The position numbers and the translations under genes were made by a program. From Vitellaria paradoxa (lineage: Eukaryota; Streptophyta; Magnoliopsida; Ericales; Sapotaceae): a DNA stretch of 64,000 nucleotides. The notes beneath the pieces were generated by a model. That model searched no databases. It saw nothing but the letters and a program-made list of their open reading frames with translations, and was not told where the DNA came from. The stretch's first letter is position 1, and the number at the start of each line of letters is the position of its first letter. The stretch covers positions 1 through 64,000 of the forward strand of contig JAINTL010000054.1 in assembly GCA_019916065.1 (NCBI GenBank), written 5' to 3'. This document shows positions 1-12,200 of the stretch, piece after piece.

Positions 1-1577
1 TACAACTTTTTCTGATTAAATCTTTTCATATATTATTTTTACACTAATTCAACATTTAACTTTCAATTTTTTTTTTTAATTTTTTTTGAATCTCCAAACG
101 CACCGCTTAGTTAGTTTCTTGATGCTTTGAGTAGTTTTAAGCCTTTTTTTTATGGATGATTTATCAGTTATCCGTTACACCTCAATCTCGCGTGCAAAAG
201 GCGAAGAGCGGCTTATCCAAAATTTGGGTATTCATCGTCGACAAATGGATTCCAGTTTCATCCCCGTCCATACCCAGTTGCCTGGACCCACCTCTTTGAA
301 CTGTGTTATCAAGGAGAGACAACCCATTTGAGGATTCCACATTCCGATCCCCCAACATGGACTCTCCCATCTCTCTCAACATGCATACTTAGAGAGGAGA
401 GTGTTTGGCACGACAAAAATCACCAAAAAACTCTAAAAATCTTTTAAAATTTTAAAATTTTTTAACATACTTTACACTTCCTCATATTTCGTGAAATTTT
501 TATAAATTTATATATATATATATTTCATATCCCAATAACCTTTTACAAATTCTAATAAATTTTTACAAATTCTCATAACATCCCACACACCCTAATAACT
601 TTTTTATATATCCCAAAAATTTTTCAATAACTTTCAATAAAATATGGCATAAAATTGTTCTGACAGACCAAAAAAATCATTTATCTTCAAAAAACTGACG
701 CAAAAGTTAAAATGTTTCACTATTCATCTCTGAAAAATAACGTTTGGTAGCTACCCGTCAAACGTAAAAAAATTATCCAAATCATACTTTTCGATGTTTT
801 TCGCCACTCCAAATGCACCCTTAATCGGATGGGGAGCAAAAGCATTGGCATTGAGCAAGAAAGATAGAAGTCCCTTTGGGGCCATTGCAAACTTGCAATT
901 CTGGCAAATCGTAAAAATAGAGTTGAGCAAAATTCTGTTCCACCATAATAAAAAAACAAGAAAATTCTAACAGGATGATGTGATGGTGAAAATTTTGTAA
1001 ATAAGTTACATGTTTATGAACTTTTTGTTTTGAAAAAATAAGATCAAACATATCATTTGTGGTATATTCATGTCTGACAGAGAAAAATGATATTTAATCA
1101 AAAAAATTCTAACATAATGATGTGGTAATAACAGTTTTAGTTCTGTAAATAAAATGTATCTTAGTAGACTTTTTTTTTTTTTTTCCAAGTGATAGGCCCA
1201 CATTTAAACACATCATTATGCCATTATTTTCTTGTAATATTATCTGGTTCTGCAACATTACCCAATCATAAAAGAAAAATATCCATTACAGAACCTCTTC
1301 ACTTAAGTCATCAAAAGACCAACCAAATCTAGCTTTTCCCAAGACAAGGATTGCTACTACATGAACAAAACCAGACAATTCCAATCTTTTCCAAACACCA
1401 GGAAGGTCGAAACCACAACCTCTTTAACTTAATAATTTACAATTCACTGACCATGCTTAAAACCAAATTCACAACAGGAGTCTGCCAGAAGCCTACGGGT
1501 AAATAAAAACCACTATTTGTACCAAAAAAGAAAGAGAAGGATCGACAACCCTGCAGTAAAAATTCTATGTCCTGAAC
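1..1577. other. 3' flank of the GT64 gene, no other gene
   Basis: AT-rich DNA downstream of the minus-strand GT64 gene. The part next to the stop codon (roughly 1000-1577) should contain the gene's 3' UTR, but I could not fix a poly(A) site. Phrases such as CTCCAAACGCACC (near 94) and CTCCAAATGCACCC (near 808) resemble the ends of the small foldback elements seen near 20.75 and 21.6 kb, so decayed MITEs may be present. No reading frame here looks like a protein. Confidence 0.5.
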
Positions 1578-3263
1578 CTATTCATCCCAACCGTCCTTCC
1601 GGCCACCGAACTCTGACTTACGCCTTGTCAGACTTCCATACATTTCTGCAAATTTCATAAGGCAATTGCTCCTGACCTTGTAATGCTTATCCGTGTTTCG
1701 GCTAATTGCAACACCAGAAAACTTTGATGTGTCGATTGCCCACGCTGGTTTCACATACTCAATGACCGGCTCGGATGAGCTTGCATTTGCATACAAGTAG
1801 TTCAACAGCACATCCTCACAGTTGAAGTACTCATCCACCACTTCCCTCCCTGTCTTGGCTTCCTCACTCCAATACCTCTGGAAAGCCACTTGACTGTCAA
1901 CGAAGGCAGCCCCTGTCAGAATCATATTATACCCTTTATGCTTGCGAGCATACTTCTCACCTCTGTACTGCAGAGGGCTCCCATCAATGAGCCGCGGGTA
2001 GAAACCCACAATTCGATTGGGGTGCTGGCGCCATACCCTAAAACCCCTTTCGATATCGTCGCATGTCATCATAATATCATCGTCCAGCTCAAGAACAGCT
2101 CGGGTCTTTATCATTGGATCCATCTTGAATCTATTGTTCAGCGAGTTCTGCTTCTCTACTCTGATCCTCAACGGCACTGCTGAGTCAAAGTCGGTTGCTT
2201 CAGGTGGTTTTCCTTTGTTCCATACCACGACAATCTCACGCACTGAAGAACAACTTGAATAATGCTTAACGAACATTTTCAGATTCCAGAGCCGAGCATC
2301 GTAAGTCATTGTTAACATTGTGAACTGAGAATAATGACCATTCCATGGGTATGGTTCTTGTGCGCCGTTGCCCCCATAGATATATCTCACCCCACAGCAC
2401 GTTAGTGCCAATCCAGTGGCGAATATAAATGTGAGAACCAACTTCCCAGCACAAGTATTTTGTTTTATCCTGCCACGGAGGAAAGAACTCGATCTATTCA
2501 ACCGACTGCAATATTGTCTTATTTTGGAAGAAAACAAGTTTGATCTCTCCCAAGCCAAGAATGCATCACTTCTTTTTCCCATATTGTGCGGGCACCAACT
2601 CAAGGGGATGATGCACTTAACAGCACCAAGTAGGATACCCATCAGTATAGCAAGCACAGCAACTACTAAAACTGAAGTAGAGCCTAGAATCAATCGACGA
2701 ACTGTATCCCCTGAGGGAACTCGGTCCCCATCCATAATTCCTATCCACTCTCCGGAGTTTAGCTGTTGCACATCAAGGTGATGGTTGCGGACACCATTCC
2801 ATGCATTTCGACCCTTTTTTGGCTCTTTCAATCCCAGTGGCACTTCGACTTCTCTGAACTCATCTTTGGTAAGAACTTCCACTTTGAAAAGACGCACTCG
2901 TTGTCCATACGTCTCACCACAGTCTTGACCCACGCGATATAGGTTTCCATTGTACATAAATGGTCTGCCACCATTCCTAGCCCCCATTCTCTTGTCTGAG
3001 TTATGAATAGGGTTGTTCTTATGTGCTTTCCAAGCACCAATTGGGGAGCTACTATACCAGATTTCCAGCTGACCATTCTTCTTAGTGCCAAAGCCACTGT
3101 GATCTGAACCAAAAAGCCAATACTTTGCATCATGATTTATGATAAAGGCATCAACAAGGGGCTTTTTCATGATGACCTTCTCCACTGTCCATTTCAAAGG
3201 GAAGTTTACTGCTCGATACAGACGCAGTTCCCCTTTAGCACTGCCCTCAGGCATCATGTATAC
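1578..3263 (-). CDS. GINT1: GINT1-like exon 4 (terminal exon)
   Basis: Codes 561 residues from VYMMPEGS to the end at GGRKDGWDE, with the stop at 1578-1580. The acceptor is TCTAAAG before 3263. It holds the rest of the propeller-like part, the two internal hydrophobic segments and the whole GT64 catalytic domain with the DDD motif. The long uninterrupted frame, against the decayed ORFs elsewhere, indicates purifying selection. Confidence 0.93.
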   Translation of the reverse strand, partial: VYMMPEGSAKGELRLYRAVNFPLKWTVEKVIMKKPLVDAFIINHDAKYWLFGSDHSGFGTKKNGQLEIWYSSSPIGAWKAHKNNPIHNSDKRMGARNGGRPFMYNGNLYRVGQDCGETYGQRVRLFKVEVLTKDEFREVEVPLGLKEPKKGRNAWNGVRNHHLDVQQLNSGEWIGIMDGDRVPSGDTVRRLILGSTSVLVVAVLAILMGILLGAVKCIIPLSWCPHNMGKRSDAFLAWERSNLFSSKIRQYCSRLNRSSSFLRGRIKQNTCAGKLVLTFIFATGLALTCCGVRYIYGGNGAQEPYPWNGHYSQFTMLTMTYDARLWNLKMFVKHYSSCSSVREIVVVWNKGKPPEATDFDSAVPLRIRVEKQNSLNNRFKMDPMIKTRAVLELDDDIMMTCDDIERGFRVWRQHPNRIVGFYPRLIDGSPLQYRGEKYARKHKGYNMILTGAAFVDSQVAFQRYWSEEAKTGREVVDEYFNCEDVLLNYLYANASSSEPVIEYVKPAWAIDTSKFSGVAISRNTDKHYKVRSNCLMKFAEMYGSLTRRKSEFGGRKDGWDE

Positions 3264-6200
3264 CTTTAGATAAACAAAAACTAAAATAAGATAAAATATA
3301 TACACAAAACAAATCAGTGATATGATTAAGAAACAAAATATGAGAATCAGCTAATTTTCTGGCCATAATGGTCAACATAATTGGACAAATGTTGAGCCAT
3401 CTGATATTTAAGGTTCCCTCTTTCACTGTCTAGATACTTCAACCATTTTATTGTAGGGGCAGAGTCGACATACTGTGTATCTGCCAAAGCAAACTGATTT
3501 TAACTCGACTCAGCTTATTCCGGGTCCCCCCGGGGGGGGGGGTTGGGTTGGTTTAGCATGTGCATTGCGCTGAGGGATCATAGAAGTATAATATTTTACT
3601 TAGCCATTGTGTGTATGCATTAGTACAAAATTAAGATCTTACTTGGCCATTGTATTGAAAGACATATGGATATGAGAGATGCCAGTCTTCGTCTAAAGCA
3701 ATGCCCAACTGTTGCCATGTTGCTCCCTTATCAATACTTCTTGCAACTCCGATATCTCCTTGCTTGGTTATTGAATTTTTTATTTCAAAGAATAGGTAAA
3801 GGATATCTCCCTGAATCATAGAACAAGTATCACTGACATTAATGACGAGCTGAACAGCCAAAAAAATGATTTAATAACAGAAAACACTGGTCTATTTTCA
3901 AGTTTCATGAAAGCACCTAGACTCGTACATGAAAGCCTCAACTATGCATGCACACACAAATCGAAGTGCCAGAGAATACATCTTTCTGAGCACCAAGCTC
4001 CAAAAACTAGCAATTCATTAGAGTTTCACAAGTGATAAGGCATTATTCAAGACATTCAAGTCCAGCCAAAAAGAGGTTGGCTCAAACATTAGAGGAGAAT
4101 GAACAATGAACAAGAAGGCAATTAACATTCCCTAGCAAAGATAGTACCAACTTGACACAGCTCTATTCTTAGAGAAGTATGAGAATGTCTACCTATGAGA
4201 AAGAACTCTATGCCCTTATTCAGGTTGTTAAAAAATGGAGACCTTATCTATCGGGGCAGGTCTTCATCATCAAGACACACACCATCATAGCCTGAAAATT
4301 TTACAGGAATAGAAAGTGGGTACCCCTCTGCAACAGAAGTGGATAAGTAAACTCTTGGGTTATAATTTTGTTATTGAATACAAAAAGGGAGTGGAAAAAC
4401 AAGGTTGCTGATGCATTATCCCGAGTAAGTGAGAATTCACTCAACCTCTTTACACTGATGTTTGGCTGTGGCAGTAGTTGGCCCTAGTCCTACTCTCTTA
4501 CAAGACTTAAAGAAAGGTTATGCGTTAGACCCAACAGTATAGGAAATACTTCAGAAGATTGATCAGGAAGTGATTGGAGTTTTTCAGGATCAGGTTCAAA
4601 ATGGCCTACTTCTTTACAAAAATAGAATCTATGTCCCTAATGATTCTTAATTGAAAGCTACTGTTTTACAATTTGTACACTCAGACCCATCAGCTAGACA
4701 TGGAGGTTTTCAAAAGACACTTCAGCAGGCTAAACATGACTTCTACTGGCCTCAGATAAAGCTAATCATTCGAAAATTGGTCAGGGAATGTCTATTTGTT
4801 AACGATGCAAGTTTTTCAATCAAGCTCCTGCTAGGTTGCTTCAACCCTTACCTATCCCCATTCAGAGTTGGACAAACATCTCGATGGATTTCATTGAAGG
4901 TCTCCCTAACTCTAACAGATTTTCTACTATATGGGTTATTGTTGATAGGTTAACAAAATATGCTCATTTTCTTGCACTAACTCGCCCTTATTACTCAGCT
5001 CAATTAGCTCATATTTTTATGGCTTAGATTTTTAAACTCCATGGCTTGCCAAGAACTATTGTCTCTGACAGGGATTCTAATTTTACAAGTAAATTCTGGA
5101 CTAAGGTTTTTAAGTTGGTGGGTACCAGACTTCACCTTAGCACAAGCTTCCACCCCCAGACAGACGGCTAGACCGAAGTTACAAATAAGACCTTGGAGAC
5201 CTACTTATGTTGTTATATCACAGAAATTCCACACAAGTGGCTAGCATGGCTTTATTTAGCAAAATGGTGGTATAACCTTTCATATCAATCTACTATCAAG
5301 CTAAGTTGCGCGGACTCTCCAAAACTGTGGGATACCCACTCGGGTGCAGGTGGGGCCCAAGTGCTGGGGGCGGAGTCAGGTACAACACTTTCAATCCAGA
5401 TAAAGCTGTGATGATTAGATGAAGGAATCATCCATTTTGGACTTCTCTCGCAATGGCATTCTTCGGCCATGGCATTCTCCATCCAAATGATTCTTTGGAT
5501 GGCTTCAACCTTTTGTATTTTTTGTGTTGATTACACAAAGATAATTAAGTTTTACAACCTTTATGTATATTACATAGAAGTCACATGTCCCAAGCAAGCT
5601 ATTAATTACACTAACTTTAATTACACTGATAAAGACACTTTCCCATGCGAGACTTTTGCTCTTCCATTTGTGTACATAGACTTTTTCTCTTCCATTTTGT
5701 GTATTATGTATAGAGAGAGAGTTAGTAAACGAAAGGGCAAACAACAAATAATTAAAAATATATACTTATAATATTAATTTATAAAATAATCAAAAATTAC
5801 ATGGGGATACAAAAGGGCAAACGACCAATAATTAAAAATATATACTTATAATATTAATTTATAAAATAATTAAAAATTACTTGGCATATGCTAGTACCCG
5901 TAGCCAAATTCGGATCCATATCTGTGTATCCTCTATTCTCTAAACTTGCATTATCCGACACCTAGATTCACACCCGCACCTAATTCCAGTCTAGGTCCAA
6001 GCAACATAGCTATCAAGATGTCCCCATTTAAGGCTCCTTATGGAGTCAAACCCCCCCAAGCTACTTCACAGTGTCCCTAGGTTAGTTAAAGTGCAGTCGG
6101 TGGATGAGATCTTACAAGCACAAGCAAGAGTTTCTCAACTGTTACAGGAACCTATCTTACATGCTCAGAACAAGATGCAACAACTGGCCAACCAACACAA

Positions 6201-9200
6201 AACGGATAAAGAATATCAAGTGGGGGATTGGGTATTTTTAAAACTCTATTCCTATAAACAAATATTAGTTAAAAGGAGGAGAAATTTAAAGCTCTCTGCC
6301 AGTTATTTTGGACCATACAAAATTATTCAAAAAATAGGAAATGCAGCATACAAGTTTGATTGGCCCTTTACATCAGCTATACATCTAGTATTCCATGTGT
6401 CTTGGCTCAAGTTGAAATTGGGGGAAAGAGATATACCTGACAGTGACCTTCCATTAATTGATGAGAATGGTCACCTCTTACCTGAGCTGGAGAAGATCTT
6501 ACAAGCGCGTAACCGATCTCGTGGTCGTTAGACTTTTCAAGAAGCTTTGGTTCAATGGAGAGGGAAACTACAGCATGACGCAACATGGGAGAACCTCACC
6601 AGATCGCTCTGCGAATTTCCTAACCTTGAGGACAAGGTTAGTCTTCAAGAGACCGACAGTTGTAATATAACCCAAGTATTAGTCGAGGCTGACCTTGGCT
6701 TGAGCAGAGAAGAGAAGAGCAGATGTACAGAGATGAAGAAAATAAGAAAAGGAGAAATGAGGGAGAAGGCTATTGAATTGAGCCATAAGGAGGAGAGGAG
6801 AAATCCTGGTCAAACAACTCTCTGGCTTATGGACGACTGGAATGCGGCCAAATTCAGCCCTCAAATGAGTATCTTGTATAACAAATGGACGATCAATCAA
6901 ACGCCACGAGCACTCTCATCTTGGCCTTTGGTTGGGGAGGGGATCAACGACTACAGGATGAAGTGACAATCAAGAGGTGTAAATGTTGAAGTAATTGAGG
7001 AGGTCGGAAGCAGTACAGTGGGGAAACAACTAGATGGCACTGAAGGAAGCTTCTGCAGGAAGGGAGCCTGTGAAGGGTCAAGACCCAAGTCAATTGGGTT
7101 AGGATGATGGTTCGGGCCACCGAACCACCTAGACCAAGAGAGTTGCTGCATCAATCTGTGGAAATTGGGCCCTTCATCAATGGGCTTGGGCCGTGCAATT
7201 TTAACCGAGCTAAGTTGGATTAGAGAAGTTGTGGGCCATGGACCATCTTCTTAGTTAGTTTGTTACATTTGTTACAATTTTGTTAATGTGATTCAAACAG
7301 TATAAATACAATAAACCACCATTGTAATGAGTATTAAGAAGTTTAATCAAAATCTTAGGAAGTTGAATTGCCCTTTAAGCAATTCATTTTATTCCTCCTC
7401 CTCCTCCCCCTCTCCTTCTTCTTTTTTTGTTTGTGTTAATCAACCGTCATCATAGGGAAATCCAAACTCAAAGATACAGGAACACAACAGCTTGACACCC
7501 AATCGAGTTATCTATGATAGGTATTTATAGTAATCTGTACAAATTAGATATATCACACCTAAACTAGATACACAAATACAAAGATACATAAATGACAAAG
7601 GTACATGAATGTAAATTAACACTCTCCCTTAAGTTGGAGCATATATATTATATGTTTCGAGCTTGTTACAAATAAACCTAACTTGAGGTCCCCCCCCATA
7701 GTTTTAGTAAACAAATTAGCAAGTTGATATTCAAACTTCACATGATCAGTTTTGATCATATTCTGCATAATCTTTTCTCTAACAAAATGGCAATCAACCT
7801 CAATATATTTAGTCCTCTCATAAAATATTGGTTTAGGGGCGATATGAACCGCAGCCTGATTATCACATAGTAACTCCATAGGTTATGAATGATGAACTCC
7901 TAATTTTTTTAACATGTATTGTATCCAAATCAACTCACAAAATGTGTGTGCCATGGCTCTATAATTTGACTTAACACTTGGCCGTGCTACTACTATCTGC
8001 TTCTTACCCTTCCAGGATACCAGATTACCTTCAACAAAGATACAATACCCAATTATAGATTGTCTATCTGATGGTGATCTATCCTAGTCTGCATCAGTGC
8101 AACCAAGAACCAAAGTGTGTTTATTGTCCTTGTAAAATATGCCTTTACCTGATGCACCTTTTAGGTATCTCAAAATCCATATAACAGCATCCCAATGACT
8201 ACTACAAGGTGATTCTAAGAACTAACTGATCACACTCGTAGCAAAGCATATATCAGGTCTAGTCATTAGCCTCCCAACTAACCTCCGATATTGGCTAAGA
8301 TCATATAACAACTCTCCTTTATCAACAACTAACTTGATATTTGGATCCATTGGTGTGTCCACATGTATAGAACTTAACATACTTATCTCAGTCAACAAAT
8401 CAAGAACAAATTTTCTTTAAGAGAGAGAAATACTCATACATGACCAGGCAACCTCAATTCCCAATAAGTATTTCAACTAACCCAAATCCTTGATACTAAA
8501 CTTACTTTGAAGGAACAACTTCAGATTAGTAATGCCTTGTGAATCGTCACATGTGATAACAATGTCATCTACTTATACGAGGAGCCAAATTCTTTCTTTT
8601 GAAGAATGACGACAAAATACTGAATGATTAACTCCACAATGAACTAGGCCAAATTCAGTGACAACAGTGCTAAACCTACGAAACCATGCCCGAGAAGACT
8701 ATTTTAGGTCATATAATAATTTCTTCAACTTACAAACCAACTCAAAGGCATTTTTCAAATCAAGTTGGCACAGAGACCAATAATAGACTGCGGCTACAAA
8801 AATAATAAGATGAATAAATATAATGTTAGGAGAAAAAGTCTTAGAGAAATCAAACCATAAACTTGAGTACACCCCTTTGCAACCAAAAGCGCCTTTAACC
8901 TGTCCATATTACTATCGAGATGAACTTTGACAGTGTATACCCAACAACAACCAACCACTGACTTATTAGGAGGAAGAGCAACAACGCCCTAAGTATTATT
9001 GGCTCAAAGAGCAGACATCTCATTTTGCACAGCAGAATGCCGCCTAGGGTGAGAAAGTGCTTCAAAAACAGTGTTAGGAATAGAAAAAGAGAATAAAGAT
9101 GTAACAAATGAATGATATAAGGATGATAATGCATGATAAGACACAAAATTAGAGATAGGATGAAAAGTACAAGAACGTCTACCCTTCTGAAGAGCAATAG

Positions 9201-12200
9201 GAACATCTAAATCACTTATGAGAGCAGGCAGCTAAGGAGGAGCTGATGGTAGAGCATAGGAAGCAAAGATGGACTAGTCACTATTTGATGCCAAGTGTAT
9301 ACCTACAAATTAGGACAAGACAAATGACTAGATGGACTCAGAGGAGTATGATAATTTGCTGAAAGAGACTCAACTGGGATAAGAGGGAAATGAAGACTCT
9401 CAACAATGAGAGATTGAGATTGAGGTTGAGAGAAGAATGGGTTAGACTCAAAGAAAATGACATCTGCACAAACAAAAAATTGATTAAGAGAAAGACTATA
9501 ACAACAGTCCCTTTTTGTAACCTAGAATACTCCAAAAAGATGCACCTATGAGAATGGGCATCCAATTTATCAATCTCAGTAGCAAACCGATGAACAAAAG
9601 AAATGCACCAAAAAATCCGAGGTAGAAGAGAAAACAAAGATTTGTTAGGGAATAACATAGAATGAGGGGTAAATCTTTTAAGAACAGAAGAGAGCATGCG
9701 ATTAATTAAATAATATGCAGTTAAAACAGCATCACTACAAAAGATTTTGAAACAACAGGCCGTTTCAATAAAATGTAAATTCTTTCTTTTAGCCACTCCA
9801 TTTTGTTGTGGTGAATGGGAACAAGAAGATTGATGAAACATACCAGCAGAAATCATGAAATCCACAAAAGGTTTAGAGAAATATTTTTTTTGCATTATCA
9901 CTACGAAGAATTCGCACAGGTACATCAAATAAATCCATATAATTCTGGAAAAATCATCCACAAAAGTGACAAAATACTGAAACCACAATTTTGAAGTAAC
10001 TCTACTAGGACCCCAAATATCTGAATAAACTAAGGAAAAAGGACTTGATGACCTCTTATTGACTCGAGAAGCAAAAGGCACACTATGATCCTTTCCCAAC
10101 TGACAGGACTCACAATTCAAAGACTCTAAATAGTGTAGACTAGGAATCATAAACTTTAGCCTTTCTAAAGAACAATTACCAAGACGACAATGAATTTCTA
10201 AAGGGGAAGCTATTGCAAGACAAGCTCTAGGTACCTTTCAATCAAGATAGTAGACTCCTCCAACTTCATGTCCTCCGCCAATCTTCTCCCTTGTCATCAT
10301 ATCCTGAATAACAACGGAATTAAGAAAGAATGTCACTAAGCAGTTATGGTATTTAGTAAGTTTATTAACAGACATCAAATTAAAAGGAAAATACAGAACA
10401 TAAAGCACTGAAGCTAGAGAAAGAGAAGGGGAAGGAATCACTGTACCAACGCCATTGATGGAAGTAGTTGACCTATTGGCTAGAGTGACTACTAGGAGAG
10501 AAATAGAATATTGAATACCAAAAAATAATATAGATATTCCAGACATATGATTGGAAGCACACGAGTCTATAATCCAAGAGGTAGGAGAATGAGTGGAGAG
10601 ACATACAATGGAATTACCTCGATAAGCAAGGGAAGCAAAAGGAAGAGAGGCCTAATGAGATGTCTGATACTGTAGGAGCCTTAAATACTATTCTCCAGAA
10701 AGAGTCACAGCTTGCAGATACTCGTTGGTAGTAGATGCTACAGTAGAGATACCAATAAGTTTTGACTCCATTGATGCTAGAAGTCAATTAAAGTCGCAAT
10801 TGATGAGGTGAAGACGATGGTGACTAATGAAGGTGAGGCCGATGGTGACCAACGTGATTGAGACTGACCATGATAAAGGCGGTCAACAATGAAGTCTGAG
10901 ACTAAAGATCGACAACGGAGGGCTTTTACAAGCAATTGACTTACAGCAACAATCGTCATCGACAAGATTGAACTTTGATCTTCTATTGGAGTGATCATCG
11001 TTGACTTCAACTGGTGATCGTTGGTTTCGACTGGTGACTGGACTTTAATTGCGGCAATCGTCAACTTCGATCTTCGACTAGACTTCGAGCGAGGACATCG
11101 GTGACTTAAGATATATGCCACTAATGATTGCAATTAGGGTTATTATTATTATTATTCCATGATCACTGCTCTGATACCATGTAAAGAGATGAGTAATTTA
11201 CTAAATAACTTGACACCCAATTGAGTTGTCTATGATATGTATTCATAGTAATATGTACAAATTAGATACATCACCCCTAAACTAGATATATAAATAAAGA
11301 GATACATGAATGACAGAGGTACATGAATGTACATTACAGCAACTATCATAACATTGCTCGACAACTAATACAAATATACAATGTAACATAAATATGACAC
11401 AACAAGGAGACACTAACATGTATTTTTTTTCAAATACAACATGACTAGGACACGACAACAAATAAATTTATAATTTTGTGCGCAAAAATGGAATAGTTGT
11501 TATCTATTCATTTTTTACATTACAAATATATTTAAATTTTAAATTAGAACAAAATAATAAGAGATCAAATTCCATCTTCTAAAAAGAAATGTAAGTAATG
11601 CCATAAATAAGTCAAAGTTTTGGATTTCAACTCAACTCAAAATTCCCCAATTAAAAGTATAAAGGAGGGGGGATAAATAGGTATTTGAGTAATGGTAATA
11701 TATAAAAAGATGCCCAAAAAGAGTGTAGCAACCATAAAGCTATGCCAAATAATCCCATAAAGATTAACTTGGACTGTTGAGCTCTCCTATAAGATCTAAT
11801 AAGGAAAAAGAGATTTTACATTGGTCACTTCTACATCAAAAAAACAACAATAAACTCAATTTAAGTTGATGTACCAACAATTGACTATCACCGAAGATGA
11901 ATTTTCTTTTCTCTCTCCACAAACACTAGTGTGTACAAAGACATTACCCTCCAAGCTTTCCTTTTCCCTCTGTTTGGAGAGCCCACCTCCAAACAAAAAC
12001 TTAAAAGTCTATCATTAAGAAGAAATCTTAAAAGAGAACCACCAAAATACTTGTTATTACCTTCCAAGCGCTACTGCATTCCCACTTTCTTTTGTTTTTC
12101 TTTGAAGGACATTCACTACGTCAAATCATCAAGAGTAGAACAAGAACAAAGGTTGCTCTGCAAAGATATAGGAATTCAGGCCTAATTGTTCTTTAACAAT

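Larger units (their letters stand above)
7490..11338 (-). mobile_element. Ty1/Copia retrotransposon, decayed, gag mostly missing
   Basis: Minus-strand element, in the same direction as the host gene, inside intron 2. Direct repeats at 7490-7621 and 11180-11338 are its LTRs (about 159 bp at the 5' end; the outer part of the 3' copy is not alignable by eye). The primer site TGGTATCAGAGC (minus strand, 11168-11179) directly follows the 5' LTR and matches initiator tRNA-Met. The polypurine tract AAGGGAGAG lies next to the 3' LTR at 7622-7630. The order protease, integrase, RT, RNase H is the Copia order. Only about 600 bp separates the primer site from protease, so gag is deleted or unrecognisable. 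Stops and frameshifts occur throughout. Confidence 0.88.

Noticed and set aside
10777..11133. 118-codon minus-strand frame in the Copia 5' region as gag
   Set aside because: It is low complexity and shows no gag or zinc knuckle motif; it is probably a noncoding leader or decayed sequence.
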